From Bin87 sp965217175 (GTDB taxonomy: Bacteria > Chloroflexota > Dehalococcoidia > Lucifugimonadales > UBA3495): a DNA stretch of 64,000 bases. Of the stretch, positions 8,694 to 17,068 are shown in pieces (the stretch's first letter is position 1; every line of letters starts with the position of its first letter). The translations under genes were made by a program, and so were the position numbers. Under the pieces are notes generated by a model. The model worked only from the letters and a program-made list of their open reading frames with translations. It searched no databases and was not told the DNA's origin. The stretch spans positions 2,418,001 through 2,482,000 of the forward strand of contig OZ244251.1 of the NCBI GenBank assembly GCA_965217175.1, given 5' to 3'.

Positions 8694-9897
8694 TGTTGGC
8701 AGAACGCAATTCAGCCGTAGGGCGATGCAGCAATTTCTTGACGAGTGCGTTGGTCATGGAGTCGAGGCGCTCCGCGAGTTCGCTGTCCTCATCGGCGCCA
8801 AGCATCCTGAGCGTCCGCGCAACCTCGGCCCGTCTGACCGAATCAGCGCGCCGGCGCATGGAGGCGATGAGTTCCATGGTGTCTGAAGAGTTCCATCGCT
8901 CAATAAACCGGGAACATTCTTCGTCAATGATACTGGAGGCGCGTTCAACTTCGTGGTTCCAGCTGTCCAACCCGGATTCGGCCAGCTGACCCAGCGCGTC
9001 AATGTCGTACAACCGTGCACCGACCAGATCGTTAACGGCCGGATCAACGTCTCGCGGTACGGCGATGTCGATTAGCATGAGCGGTTCGTGAGAGCCGCGG
9101 GCTACCAGCGCTTGCCGAACCGAGTCCGTCGAAACCACAAAACCCGGAGACCCGGTACTGCTGATAACCAGATCCGCGCCGGAAAGGCTTTCCGATAAAT
9201 CTTCGAACGGAGCAGACACGCCACCCAACTCTTTGGCCAGGTCCTCGGCGCGCCAGGCAGTGCGGTTGGTGACCGTTATCTGCTGAACGCCGGCGTCGGC
9301 CAGCGCCCGGGCCACCATCCGGCCGGCGTCACCGGCGCCGATGACCAGGGCGCGTTTGTCGTCAAGGCGGCTGAACATCCCCCGGGCCAGTTGCACAGCT
9401 GCGCGGCTGACGGACCGCGAATGGCGGCCGATGTTGGTCTCCCGGTGGACGCGGCGGCCGGCGCGGAGCGCGCTGTGGAACATGCGAGTGATCGGGTTGC
9501 TGGAGTAACCGGTTTCGCTTGCCACGCTAAATGCGGACCGCACCTGGCCCAAAATCTGCCTTTCGCCGACTATCATTGATTCCAGGCCGCCGGCAACGCG
9601 GAACAGGTGGAGGGCACAGTCGGCCTCCCAGAGTTGATACAGATGCCGTTCGAGTTCTACGCGCGGCACACCGGAATATGCGATCAGGAAGTCGCTGATC
9701 CTTCCCGCCAGGCTGTCATCATCCGAGTGATAGGTGTAAACCTCGGTACGATTGCAGGTGGAGAGAATCACCGACTGAGGCACGTATTGAGAGAGTTGGC
9801 TGAGTGCGGAGGTCAACTGTTCGCGTTCAACGCTCAACTGCTCTCGCAAATCCACCGGGGCGGTACGGTGGTCCAATCCCAGAACGACCAGGCTCAA
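8617..9897 (-). CDS. hemA: Glutamyl-tRNA reductase
   Basis: HemA reduces glutamyl-tRNA to glutamate-1-semialdehyde with NADPH, the first committed step of the C5 route. The catalytic cysteine lies in ILSTCNRTEVYTY, and the NADPH fold is marked by ALVIGAGDAGRMVARAL. I place the start at a TTG at 9897, giving 426 residues that begin MSLVVLGLDHRTAP. This TTG shares the bases TTGA with the stop of the preceding siroheme synthase gene and has GGAGG upstream. The frame opens earlier, at 9972, but that part has no family character. Confidence 0.95.
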   Translation of the reverse strand: MSLVVLGLDHRTAPVDLREQLSVEREQLTSALSQLSQYVPQSVILSTCNRTEVYTYHSDDDSLAGRISDFLIAYSGVPRVELERHLYQLWEADCALHLFRVAGGLESMIVGERQILGQVRSAFSVASETGYSSNPITRMFHSALRAGRRVHRETNIGRHSRSVSRAAVQLARGMFSRLDDKRALVIGAGDAGRMVARALADAGVQQITVTNRTAWRAEDLAKELGGVSAPFEDLSESLSGADLVISSTGSPGFVVSTDSVRQALVARGSHEPLMLIDIAVPRDVDPAVNDLVGARLYDIDALGQLAESGLDSWNHEVERASSIIDEECSRFIERWNSSDTMELIASMRRRADSVRRAEVARTLRMLGADEDSELAERLDSMTNALVKKLLHRPTAELRSANSANVYPLAERLFGEDGETGRGSGRQ

Positions 9898-10613
9898 CTC
9901 ACTGCCTCCGCGGCGCGCATGGCAGCCCGTTTGGCACACCCACCGGGTCTGCAATGAGCCAGATCCGGGCACATTTCGGGAATACCGGGATCCTCGAGTT
10001 GACTCAGGATAATCCTGACTGCTTCATCATCGTTACCGTTGTGGGTGAGTTGCAGCAATTCTTCGGTGATCACACATTGCCAGCGGGTGGGGTCGATGGC
10101 GGTACGTTTTTCCTTGATGACCCGGCGGGCCTGGGACAGGACACCGGCTAGTTCGGCCCATTGCAAAATTCGCGCCTCGGACAGGACCTCCCGCATTTTG
10201 CGAGCCAACGCCGGGCTGGCTCCGCCGGTTGAAATTGCCAATGTGATGGGATCTCGGCGGACGATGGAGGGGGCGATAAACGTACACTGGTCCGGATCGT
10301 CAACGACGTTGAGCAACACGCCCCGATTCTCGGCTTCCTCGTGTATCTGGCGATTAACGTGCCAGACGTTGGTGGCCGCCACCGCGATAAACGCGCCGCC
10401 CAAGTCACCGGGTTTGTATTCCCGTTGAATCCAGACCACATCGCCGTGTTGAACAGCCCGCTTGATCCCGTCGGTAACCTGCGGACTGATTATCTTGATG
10501 TCGGCGCCGGCGTCGCGCAGCGCGGCGATCTTGCCCTGGGCAACGGTACCGCCACCCACGATGACGCAGCTTTTGCCAGCCAGGTTGAGGTAGACAGGAT
10601 AATATTCAGGCAT
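9894..10613 (-). CDS. Precorrin-2 dehydrogenase / sirohydrochlorin ferrochelatase (Met8/CysG-N type)
   Basis: The enzyme oxidises precorrin-2 to sirohydrochlorin and may insert iron to give siroheme. The 239-residue chain has an N-terminal NAD fold (SCVIVGGGTVAQGKIAALRDAGA) and the substrate segment ISTGGASPALARKMRE. The C-terminus carries three cysteines, Cys215, Cys221 and Cys226 (CPDLAHCRPGGC), in a tail that I do not know from the classical enzymes. It may bind metal. The stop overlaps the TTG start of hemA by four bases, indicating translational coupling. Confidence 0.92.
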   Translation of the reverse strand: MPEYYPVYLNLAGKSCVIVGGGTVAQGKIAALRDAGADIKIISPQVTDGIKRAVQHGDVVWIQREYKPGDLGGAFIAVAATNVWHVNRQIHEEAENRGVLLNVVDDPDQCTFIAPSIVRRDPITLAISTGGASPALARKMREVLSEARILQWAELAGVLSQARRVIKEKRTAIDPTRWQCVITEELLQLTHNGNDDEAVRIILSQLEDPGIPEMCPDLAHCRPGGCAKRAAMRAAEAVS

Positions 10614-10665
10614 CGTTGAAATCCACTACTGATAATACCCGTGCCGGCGACAATCCAATCCGGAT

Positions 10666-11748
10666 TTACTGGGCGACCGGTTCGGCCAGCGCTTCGGCAG
10701 CCTCGGGCGAATCCCAAACTGACTCGTAGTCCTCTACAAAATACCTTACGCGGGTCTTTTTGTACTCACGGGTGCTGTAAAGGAGCAAGTTTTCGGTGAT
10801 TCCCGCGGCCTGGCCGATCTCGCGCCCAATGGCCTCGCATTCGTCTCGAGTCGGTGCGTGCACCATCGTGAAATGGCTATATTCCCAATCGGGAAACGTG
10901 GGGCGTTCGTAGCAATGGGTCACCGCCGGGTTTTCGGCCATGATCATGCCAACCTCTTCGGAACGTTCGGGCGGCACTTTCCAAACGATCATGGCGTTGG
11001 CGCGGAATCCAGACCTGCGGTGATGCAACACAGCGCTGTAACGGCGCATCAATTTGCGCTCCTGGTACTCGGCCAGCTGCTGGAAAAACTGGGGAACAGT
11101 CAGCCCCAACCTCTGGGCGATGCCAACGAAGGGGTGTGATTCAAGCGGAAGGTCTTCCTGGGCTTCGCGTATCACCTGTTTGTCCCATTCGGTAATGTCC
11201 TGCGCCTGGTTCCAGTCTGCAGCCGGCCTTTTAGTCTGGCCGATACCGTCCGGGCTGTAATTGAAAGCATCGCTGCGACGTTTCACCATATCGAAGTTCA
11301 CGCCAATCTTGAAAAATCTGATGGTAGGCATGATGCGATATTCGATGGCCCCGGTCTGAGCGGCCATCCAGCGCACGGTTTGCTCCAGATCGCCGTCGGG
11401 CGGGACCGCCAACGTGAACCACAGATTGTAGTACGAGCCTTCGCGGGCGTAGTTATGGCTGACTCCGGGATGCCGATTGATAAAGATCGCTCCGGGGTGG
11501 AGGTCGTCCTGGCCGTAAGCAAAGGCGACGAGGGTCGTTTTATACCCGAGGCGGCGAGTATCGAAAATCGCGCTGATTTGCCGCACCACGTTCTGTCGTT
11601 TGAGTTCGGCGAGGCGCGTCAGTACCTCAGATTCGGTGATGCCCAACTCGTTACCGATCTCCAGGTACGGCCGTTCGACAACAGGGAAGTTGCTCTGAAT
11701 GATGTTGAGCAATTTGCGGTCGACCATGTCCATGGTGTCGGTGGTCAT
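10666..11748 (-). CDS. Siroheme decarboxylase, AhbA/AhbB (NirD/L-type) tandem fusion
   Basis: Two Lrp/AsnC-like modules in one 360-residue chain: residues about 1-160 and 185-345. Each begins with a winged-helix part and ends in an AsnC-type ligand domain, as in AhbA, AhbB and NirDLGH. These proteins do not regulate transcription; they remove the acetate carboxyls of siroheme to give 12,18-didecarboxysiroheme, for heme (Ahb route) or heme d1. The second module keeps the typical RRYSAVLHHRRSGFRANAM segment. Its place in an operon that makes siroheme supports the enzymatic reading over a plain Lrp regulator. Its ATG overlaps the upstream stop as ATGA. Confidence 0.88.
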   Translation of the reverse strand: MTTDTMDMVDRKLLNIIQSNFPVVERPYLEIGNELGITESEVLTRLAELKRQNVVRQISAIFDTRRLGYKTTLVAFAYGQDDLHPGAIFINRHPGVSHNYAREGSYYNLWFTLAVPPDGDLEQTVRWMAAQTGAIEYRIMPTIRFFKIGVNFDMVKRRSDAFNYSPDGIGQTKRPAADWNQAQDITEWDKQVIREAQEDLPLESHPFVGIAQRLGLTVPQFFQQLAEYQERKLMRRYSAVLHHRRSGFRANAMIVWKVPPERSEEVGMIMAENPAVTHCYERPTFPDWEYSHFTMVHAPTRDECEAIGREIGQAAGITENLLLYSTREYKKTRVRYFVEDYESVWDSPEAAEALAEPVAQ

Positions 11749-12422
11749 CTTGCACTGCCTCCGGGCGTCGTCAACCGGCCGGCGGGCCGGGCTTCGGAGC
11801 CTTTGTCGTCATCTGCCAGCCTGGCGCCGTAGGCATCAACCAACCCCATCAACACCCGGTCGGAAATTTCTATCACCTGCCGAAGCCGGTCAGGGTGTAC
11901 CGATTCTACGACAGTCTGCCGGAAGAACAAGAATGCCTGAACGCTGTCGGACAATGGCACGTTGCGGTCGGCCATTTCGGAGCCGTATTCGTGGCCCAAC
12001 ATGTGGGTTTCGGATAGCGTTTCGCCCTTGCGCCGACTCCTGTCGCGCAAACCGTCCTGAACCAGCAACGACAGCAACCTGCGTCCGAAGAGGCGCATTC
12101 GATCGCGCCCTTCTTCCTGGAAACTCTGCATCCACGGTTGCGACGATAGGTCAGACTGACTTAGCTTGCGGCGAATTTTGCGCAGGGCGGTACCTTCCGG
12201 GTCTGCATCGGAAACTGGAGAAGAACCAACAACTGGGGATCGGCCCATCAGGGCTTCCACGTCTTCTCGCCAAAATCTACGATGGCCTCCGGGAGTACGG
12301 TATACCCTCACCTGGCCTCGGTCTGCCCATTGGCGCAGGGTGGCGTCGTTCACTTCCAGCGCCCGACTGACTTCTCCGAGGGACATCCAGCGGGCGGTAT
12401 TTTCGGTATTCGTGGCCATCAA
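11745..12422 (-). CDS. MerR-type helix-turn-helix regulator of the tetrapyrrole operon
   Basis: A 225-residue protein with an N-terminal MerR/excisionase-like DNA-binding domain (residues 11-60: MSLGEVSRALEVNDATLRQW, then TPGGHRRF). The helical C-terminal domain (about 95-205) resembles sensor modules of the RsbRD/PucR kind (YGSEMADRNVPLSDSVQAF). It is the first gene of the operon and overlaps the siroheme decarboxylase by ATGA, so autoregulation and control of tetrapyrrole synthesis are likely. The ligand is unknown; heme or an intermediate would fit. No classical MerR dimer coiled coil is evident. Confidence 0.75.
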   Translation of the reverse strand: MMATNTENTARWMSLGEVSRALEVNDATLRQWADRGQVRVYRTPGGHRRFWREDVEALMGRSPVVGSSPVSDADPEGTALRKIRRKLSQSDLSSQPWMQSFQEEGRDRMRLFGRRLLSLLVQDGLRDRSRRKGETLSETHMLGHEYGSEMADRNVPLSDSVQAFLFFRQTVVESVHPDRLRQVIEISDRVLMGLVDAYGARLADDDKGSEARPAGRLTTPGGSAR

Positions 12423-12471
12423 ACCTGTAGAAATCTCAACAAATAGCTGGCTTCGTTAGTTTTGCGTGGAA

Positions 12472-12500
12472 ATCGTACCACACGCCCACTGCCTCGTCAA
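12472..12500 (-). promoter_or_regulatory. Promoter of the tetrapyrrole operon
   Basis: On the minus strand TTGACG (12500-12495) and TACGAT (12477-12472) are exactly 17 bases apart, 50 bases before the first gene. This is a good sigma-70-type match and the only one seen upstream of the eight-gene operon. Confidence 0.6.
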
Positions 12501-12555
12501 CGAATTTTGGCAATGGTAACAGTTAAGACTCGACGCGTGATTTCCATGCCACTCC

Positions 12556-12650
12556 GTCATTCCGGCCTTGAGCCGGAATCCAGAGAAGTCTTTAAACCGC
12601 AATGTTGCTTATCCTTGGTTTCCTGGATTCCCGCTTTCGCGGGAAAGACA
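12556..12650. repeat. 95-bp MITE-like element with two terminal hairpins
   Basis: The left end has GTCATTCCGGC, then a hairpin ATTCCGGC-CTTGA-GCCGGAAT, then CCAG. The right end has CTGG, a hairpin TTCCCGC-TTTC-GCGGGAA, then AGAC. The two ends form an imperfect inverted repeat. Elements of this kind (GTCATTCC ... CTGGATTCCCGC) are widespread small non-autonomous repeats in bacteria. It occupies the spacer between the tetrapyrrole promoter and pcm. The rest of 12423-12796 holds no gene I can support. Confidence 0.65.
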
Positions 12651-12796
12651 GGTTGAGGCCAGGATACTACCTCCAACTCTGAACAGTTACTGGCATTGCC
12701 CATCTAAAGAGCGCAACCGAAGTCAATCGATCCCTGGATGCTATTATTTAACAATCAGGTGGTGCATGGATTGTACACGGATCATGGTTCCCGCGG

Positions 12797-13471
12797 ATGG
12801 TTCCGGTTATGAATCTGACTTCGTTACGAATACGCTCGCGTGAACAATTGATTAACCAACTGGCGCGGTCGCTGGACGATGCGCCGGTACTGGAAGCTTT
12901 GCGTCATGTGCCGCGCGAGGCGTTCGTTCCCGATGAACTCCGCGCAGTGGCCTATTGCAACGTCCCGCTGGCAATTGGGCATGATCAGACCATTTCCCAA
13001 CCGTTGATGGTGGCAACGTCGGCGTCGGCTTTGCAGCTGCGCGGAGACGAGCATGTTCTGGAAGTGGGCGCCGGCAGCGGTTATCAGGCGGCGGTGCTCG
13101 CGGAGTTGTTGCCATTCGGGATGGTCACCGCGGTAGAGCGCATACCCGAATTGGCCACGATGGCGCACCAAAATCTCGCCCGATGCCGCATCGCCAACGT
13201 AGCGGTGCTGTTGGTGGAGCACGCTTTGGGTGCGCCCGAACGCGGGCCGTATGATGCAATCCTGGTGTCCGCTGCAGCCCCCAGCATTCCGGATGCTTTG
13301 GTCGCCCAACTGAAGCCTGGAGGCAGAATCGTCGCTCCGGTGGGAGACCGCGAAAAACAAACCCTGGTCAGATTGACGGTAACTGCGGGCTGCCACCTCA
13401 TAGAGTCGTTGGGGCAATGCCGGTACGTACCGCTGATCGGGGACGGCGCCTGGCCGTCAGACAACTCATAG
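12797..13471 (+). CDS. pcm: Protein-L-isoaspartate O-methyltransferase
   Basis: Pcm methylates isoaspartyl residues in damaged proteins with S-adenosylmethionine and so starts their repair. The SAM-binding motif is HVLEVGAGSGYQAAVLAEL, and the family features VPREAFVP and IGHDQTISQP precede it. Length is 224 residues from the ATG at 12797, or 220 from the ATG at 12809; neither has a strong ribosome site. The post-SAM motif GGRIVAPVG is intact. It is transcribed away from the tetrapyrrole operon. Confidence 0.93.
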   Translation: MVPVMNLTSLRIRSREQLINQLARSLDDAPVLEALRHVPREAFVPDELRAVAYCNVPLAIGHDQTISQPLMVATSASALQLRGDEHVLEVGAGSGYQAAVLAELLPFGMVTAVERIPELATMAHQNLARCRIANVAVLLVEHALGAPERGPYDAILVSAAAPSIPDALVAQLKPGGRIVAPVGDREKQTLVRLTVTAGCHLIESLGQCRYVPLIGDGAWPSDNS

Positions 13472-13589
13472 CAAACAGCCGCCGCGACGCAGGCGCAATA
13501 TGGCATAATGTTCACGCGTTCGGGCCACCGAACCAGCGACCGGGGACGCTTCAACGGTAGTTTTATTTCCAAATGAATCGGGAGGGAAG

Positions 13590-13991
13590 ATGGCTGGCAA
13601 AATCGACATTCGTCAAATTAACCACGTAACGACCATGGTGAAGGACACGGCCCGCGCCATGGAGTTCTACAACAACCTGCTCGGCATCAAGCAGATCCAG
13701 AGCCAGGTAGACAACCCGGCAATCACCTGGCTGCAGCTCGACAACGGCATGATGGTTCATCTGATTGAAACGGACGAAGCGCCCGCCAAGCCCGGCAATA
13801 TTCACCACGCTTTTCAGGTGGACAACCTGGAAGACACCCAGGCGACGCTGGAAAGCAACGGATTTGAGGTATTGCGCGGCGGCATCCGATACGACGGACA
13901 GGCGTACTTCTTCATTCAGGACCCAGACGGCAACAGCGTGGAATTCTGCACGGCATCCGGCTACGCTCCGGCGCCGCCGCGGCCGGCCTAA
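13590..13991 (+). CDS. VOC (glyoxalase/bleomycin-resistance fold) protein
   Basis: A single 133-residue VOC domain begins IRQINHVTTMVKDTARAMEF and ends with the metal-ligand motif FFIQDPDGNSVEF. Candidate metal ligands are His15, a His in the middle part and the Glu of the last motif. VOC proteins include isomerases, dioxygenases and lyases, so the substrate is unknown; the overall look is lactoylglutathione-lyase-like. GGGAGGGA precedes the ATG. It lies directly before aroK but has no obvious link to shikimate synthesis. Confidence 0.85.
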   Translation: MAGKIDIRQINHVTTMVKDTARAMEFYNNLLGIKQIQSQVDNPAITWLQLDNGMMVHLIETDEAPAKPGNIHHAFQVDNLEDTQATLESNGFEVLRGGIRYDGQAYFFIQDPDGNSVEFCTASGYAPAPPRPA

Positions 13992-14017
13992 CGCCGACGC
14001 ATCCGGCATCAGCCCCC

Positions 14018-14626
14018 ATGTCGTCAGACAACATCATCCTGGTTGGGTTTATGGCTACGGGCAAGAGCCACGTGGCCCGTATCATATCCCGAGCCACCGG
14101 GAGGCAGGCGGCTGATCTGGACGAAGAGATCGTGCGGCGTGCCGCTAAGCCGATTCACCAAATCTTCAGCGACGATGGAGAAGCGGTATTCCGGGCCATG
14201 GAACGCCACGCCGCATTTTCGCTATGTGAAGGGGAAGACAAGATTATCGCCGCCGGCGGCGGCGCGTTCGCACAGGAATCGACGCGAAAGGTTTTGCTGG
14301 ACAACGGAACGGTGTTCTGCCTTACCGCCAGTCCCGAAACCATCTATTACCGGATTTCCAGGGGTAGTATAAGCGCGGCGGTGCGCCCCATGCTGGCCGG
14401 TGGTGATCCTCTGGAGAGAATCCGACAGCTTCTGTTGGAACGCGCTGCTGCCTACGACCTGGCTCACCATTCCATACCGACGGACGACCGAACGCCCGAA
14501 CAGGTCGCGGATGAAATCCTGCAGATTTATCAAACAGAAACCCCGCAAACAGAATCCCGGACTCCTCCGGATGCTGGGAGACCAACACAAATGACGATCC
14601 AGGAGAACCTCGATGGCTCAAACTGA
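14018..14626 (+). CDS. aroK: Shikimate kinase
   Basis: Phosphorylates shikimate at the 3-hydroxyl with ATP in the chorismate pathway. The Walker A loop is GFMATGKSH (about residues 9-17), the shikimate-binding aspartate is in ADLDEEIVRR, and GGGAF marks the core. The lid region contains RPML. At 202 residues it is a little longer than usual because of a Thr/Pro/Glu-rich tail from about residue 178. The 3' end overlaps aroB by 14 bases, so the two are coupled. Confidence 0.93.
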   Translation: MSSDNIILVGFMATGKSHVARIISRATGRQAADLDEEIVRRAAKPIHQIFSDDGEAVFRAMERHAAFSLCEGEDKIIAAGGGAFAQESTRKVLLDNGTVFCLTASPETIYYRISRGSISAAVRPMLAGGDPLERIRQLLLERAAAYDLAHHSIPTDDRTPEQVADEILQIYQTETPQTESRTPPDAGRPTQMTIQENLDGSN

Positions 14627-15713
14627 CCTTGCGGCGACCGTACATCATTCTGGGGGAAGCTACCCGGTCATTGCGGATTGGGGGGTGATCGACCGCCTGG
14701 GCGATTACATCAATGATCTTGAATTGGGTAAAACCGTCTACATAATCACGGACGAAAACGTAATGCGGCCTTACGGGCGCAATGCGCAATGGGCGTTGCA
14801 GCGAGCGGGTATCGCCGCCCACTGTTTCGTGATTCCGCCCGGCGAGACCAGCAAGTCATTCCAGCTGGCCCAGGAAATATACGAATGGCTGGTCGGCCTC
14901 AAAGCCGAACGGGGTCAGCCCATTATTGCGATCGGCGGCGGCGTGTCGGGCGACCTCGGCGGTTTCATCGCAAGCACCTTCCTGCGGGGCGTGCCCTTCG
15001 TGCAGGTTCCCACCAGCATGGCGGCTATGGTCGATGCATCCATCGGTGGCAAGGTGGCCGTCAACCTTCCCCAGGCCAAAAACATGGTGGGCGCGTTTTA
15101 CCAGCCCCGGGCCGTGCTCGCCGACGTAGGGGCCCTCTCCACCCTCGGCAAGCGTGAATTGGCAGAAGGTTGGGCCGAAGCCATCAAGCATGGTCTCATT
15201 CTCGACCCATCGTTGGTGGATGTGTTTGAAGAACACGCGGAAGCCCTGATGGACGTTGAGCCGGAGATCTCCACCGAAGTCATCCGGCGCAGCATGGCCA
15301 TCAAAGCCGACATCGTCAGCCAGGACGAGCGCGAAACCCTCGGCATCCGCATCCTGCTCAACTACGGTCACACCATCGGCCACGCCCTGGAAGCATCCAC
15401 CGAGTACGGACGCTTCATGCACGGCGAGGGCGTTTCGGTGGGCATGATGGGCGCTGCCCGTATCGCCCGTGAGATGGGTATGATTGGCGACGACATCGTA
15501 GAACGCCAGCGCACCCTGCTGCAAAGGTTCAACCTGCCTATCACGGCGCCGGATGTCGACCTGGCCGCAGTACGCAGCGCCATGTCCCTGGACAAGAAAA
15601 CCGTGGGCGGAGCCAACCGGTGGGTTCTCCTGGAGGATGTCGGCCAAGCCACGGTGCGGCGCGATATTCCCACCGAACTGGTCGACGATACCCTGGCGTG
15701 GCTGACCCGCTAA
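14613..15713 (+). CDS. aroB: 3-dehydroquinate synthase
   Basis: AroB cyclises DAHP to 3-dehydroquinate using NAD and a divalent metal. Family features: GGGVSGDLGGFIASTFLRGV (NAD and substrate loop), VPTSMAAMVDASIGGKVAVN, and the metal ligands in the NYGHTIGHALE and HGEGVSVGM segments. Length is 366 residues, as expected. AGGAGAACCTCG precedes the ATG, which lies inside the aroK 3' end. The other shikimate-pathway genes are not in the window. Confidence 0.96.
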   Translation: MAQTDLAATVHHSGGSYPVIADWGVIDRLGDYINDLELGKTVYIITDENVMRPYGRNAQWALQRAGIAAHCFVIPPGETSKSFQLAQEIYEWLVGLKAERGQPIIAIGGGVSGDLGGFIASTFLRGVPFVQVPTSMAAMVDASIGGKVAVNLPQAKNMVGAFYQPRAVLADVGALSTLGKRELAEGWAEAIKHGLILDPSLVDVFEEHAEALMDVEPEISTEVIRRSMAIKADIVSQDERETLGIRILLNYGHTIGHALEASTEYGRFMHGEGVSVGMMGAARIAREMGMIGDDIVERQRTLLQRFNLPITAPDVDLAAVRSAMSLDKKTVGGANRWVLLEDVGQATVRRDIPTELVDDTLAWLTR

Positions 15714-15726
15714 CTACCCGGGTGAC

Positions 15727-16815
15727 CTAACCGGGAATCGTCGCCTTTCGGCGTCTCTTTGCCCGCAGCATCGCCAGTCGCCGTCCCCGCCGCAGCTGTT
15801 TGCCGGCAGACACGGCCAGCATACACAGGATTGCTACGGCCACCGCACCCGAGGCTCCCAGCAGCAAAGCCTGCCCAATCTGGGCCAGCACTGCAGAGCC
15901 CAGCAGTTGGGCCAGCTGATTCAACCCGACTGCGACGCCGGCGTTCAGCACCGTAACTCCGAATAAGCCCAGTATCCGGCTGGCGTTGACGAACCGCGTC
16001 GCCAGCGCGCCCAGCTGGGTGCCCACCGATGCCGACGCAAACATGATGATCGCGATCACTGGGTCGACATTTCCACGCAAGGAGTACAAAAACGCCCCCA
16101 GCGTTCCAGTGATGATAATCTGAAACAGATCGGTTCCGATGGCCACTGCCGCTGGCACTCCCAGCCCGTACACGAGAAACGGCATCAGAATGAACCCGCC
16201 ACCGGCGCCCAACAGAAGGGCGATGAATCCAATCGCAAAACCGGCGGTCACCGGCACGAATGCGGACATCTCATCGATGCCCGATTTCCGAAACGGAATG
16301 CGAGTCGAAATCCGCCCCTTCCCGGGGACCCAAATTACCGCTGGGCCAATCCGCAAGTCGTGCAGCCGTTTAGAAATACCACCGCCCGTCTGCCCAACCT
16401 GTTTGCGATTCAGCCTCCGAAGCCAGCTGCCGGTCATCCACGAACCCAACCCCAGCAACAGCACAAAATAAACCAGCCCTATGACCAACCCGCCCAGTCC
16501 AGCCTGCTCCAGTACGGCGTTCACCCGCTCTGCAATCAACCCGCCCGGAACCGTGCCACAAACAATGAGGATCGCCAGGCGGATATCCACGTTGCCCAAC
16601 CGCCGGTGCCTCAAGGTGCTGGTAATCGCTGTGCCCATAACCATCAGCAGCCCGGTGCCCACTGCATAGATAGTTGGGACGCCCAGCACGAGCAAACCGC
16701 CAGTGATCAGGAAGCCGCCGCCAACGCCAAAAAAGCCGGTCATCGTGCCAACTATCATGCCCAGCAACGCCAGCAACAACGGCGAGATGGAAACGTCGGC
16801 GATGGGAAAGTACAC
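15727..16815 (-). CDS. TauE/SafE-family membrane transporter (anion permease/sulfite exporter type)
   Basis: A 362-residue multi-pass membrane protein with two related halves. The first opens with GMIVGTMTGFFGVGGGFLITGG, the second with AIGFIALLLGAGGGFILMPFLV; this duplicated GxGGG signature defines the family. A cytoplasmic loop of about 50 residues separates the halves. Members export sulfite, sulfoacetate or other organic anions. The start is a GTG at 16815. A tiny membrane protein gene ends 18 bases upstream and probably shares the transcript. The substrate is not evident. Confidence 0.88.
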   Translation of the reverse strand: MYFPIADVSISPLLLALLGMIVGTMTGFFGVGGGFLITGGLLVLGVPTIYAVGTGLLMVMGTAITSTLRHRRLGNVDIRLAILIVCGTVPGGLIAERVNAVLEQAGLGGLVIGLVYFVLLLGLGSWMTGSWLRRLNRKQVGQTGGGISKRLHDLRIGPAVIWVPGKGRISTRIPFRKSGIDEMSAFVPVTAGFAIGFIALLLGAGGGFILMPFLVYGLGVPAAVAIGTDLFQIIITGTLGAFLYSLRGNVDPVIAIIMFASASVGTQLGALATRFVNASRILGLFGVTVLNAGVAVGLNQLAQLLGSAVLAQIGQALLLGASGAVAVAILCMLAVSAGKQLRRGRRLAMLRAKRRRKATIPG

Positions 16816-16833
16816 TGCGATCCGTCTGCTGGT

Positions 16834-17010
16834 TCAGTCGCGCCGGATCGAGCTGTAAACCTGCGCCGTCAACGACACAACGCGTCCTACCAGATCCCAG
16901 AATATGAACAGCGCCACCGCCGTCACGGCCATTGCCGCCACCACCGAAATCGCCCAAACGCCGGCATTGGCGCTCAGCGCGACCAGAAAATCGGATAATG
17001 CCAGGTACAT
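16834..17010 (-). CDS. Small single-pass membrane protein upstream of the TauE-type transporter
   Basis: I read 58 residues starting MYLALSDFLVALSANAGVW. The longer open frame above it (to 17253) overlaps tgt on the other strand and lacks protein-like character. Residues 18-43 form one hydrophobic helix, followed by the basic end YSSIRRD. The gene is 18 bases before the transporter and could encode a small partner subunit. No family is recognised. Confidence 0.6.
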   Translation of the reverse strand: MYLALSDFLVALSANAGVWAISVVAAMAVTAVALFIFWDLVGRVVSLTAQVYSSIRRD

Positions 17011-17068
17011 CACGTACCCCTCAAACGGCGCATTGCGTTCGGGTGGACACTGCGAGTAAATTGCTGGA

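Noticed and set aside
10666..11748. Lrp/AsnC transcription regulator for the tandem protein
   Set aside because: Two tandem AsnC-type modules in a siroheme operon match AhbA/AhbB enzymes better than a regulator.
14856..15647. Long minus-strand ORF inside aroB
   Set aside because: It is a shadow of a clearly identified gene, and its His/Gly/Val-rich composition reflects the codon bias of the real frame.
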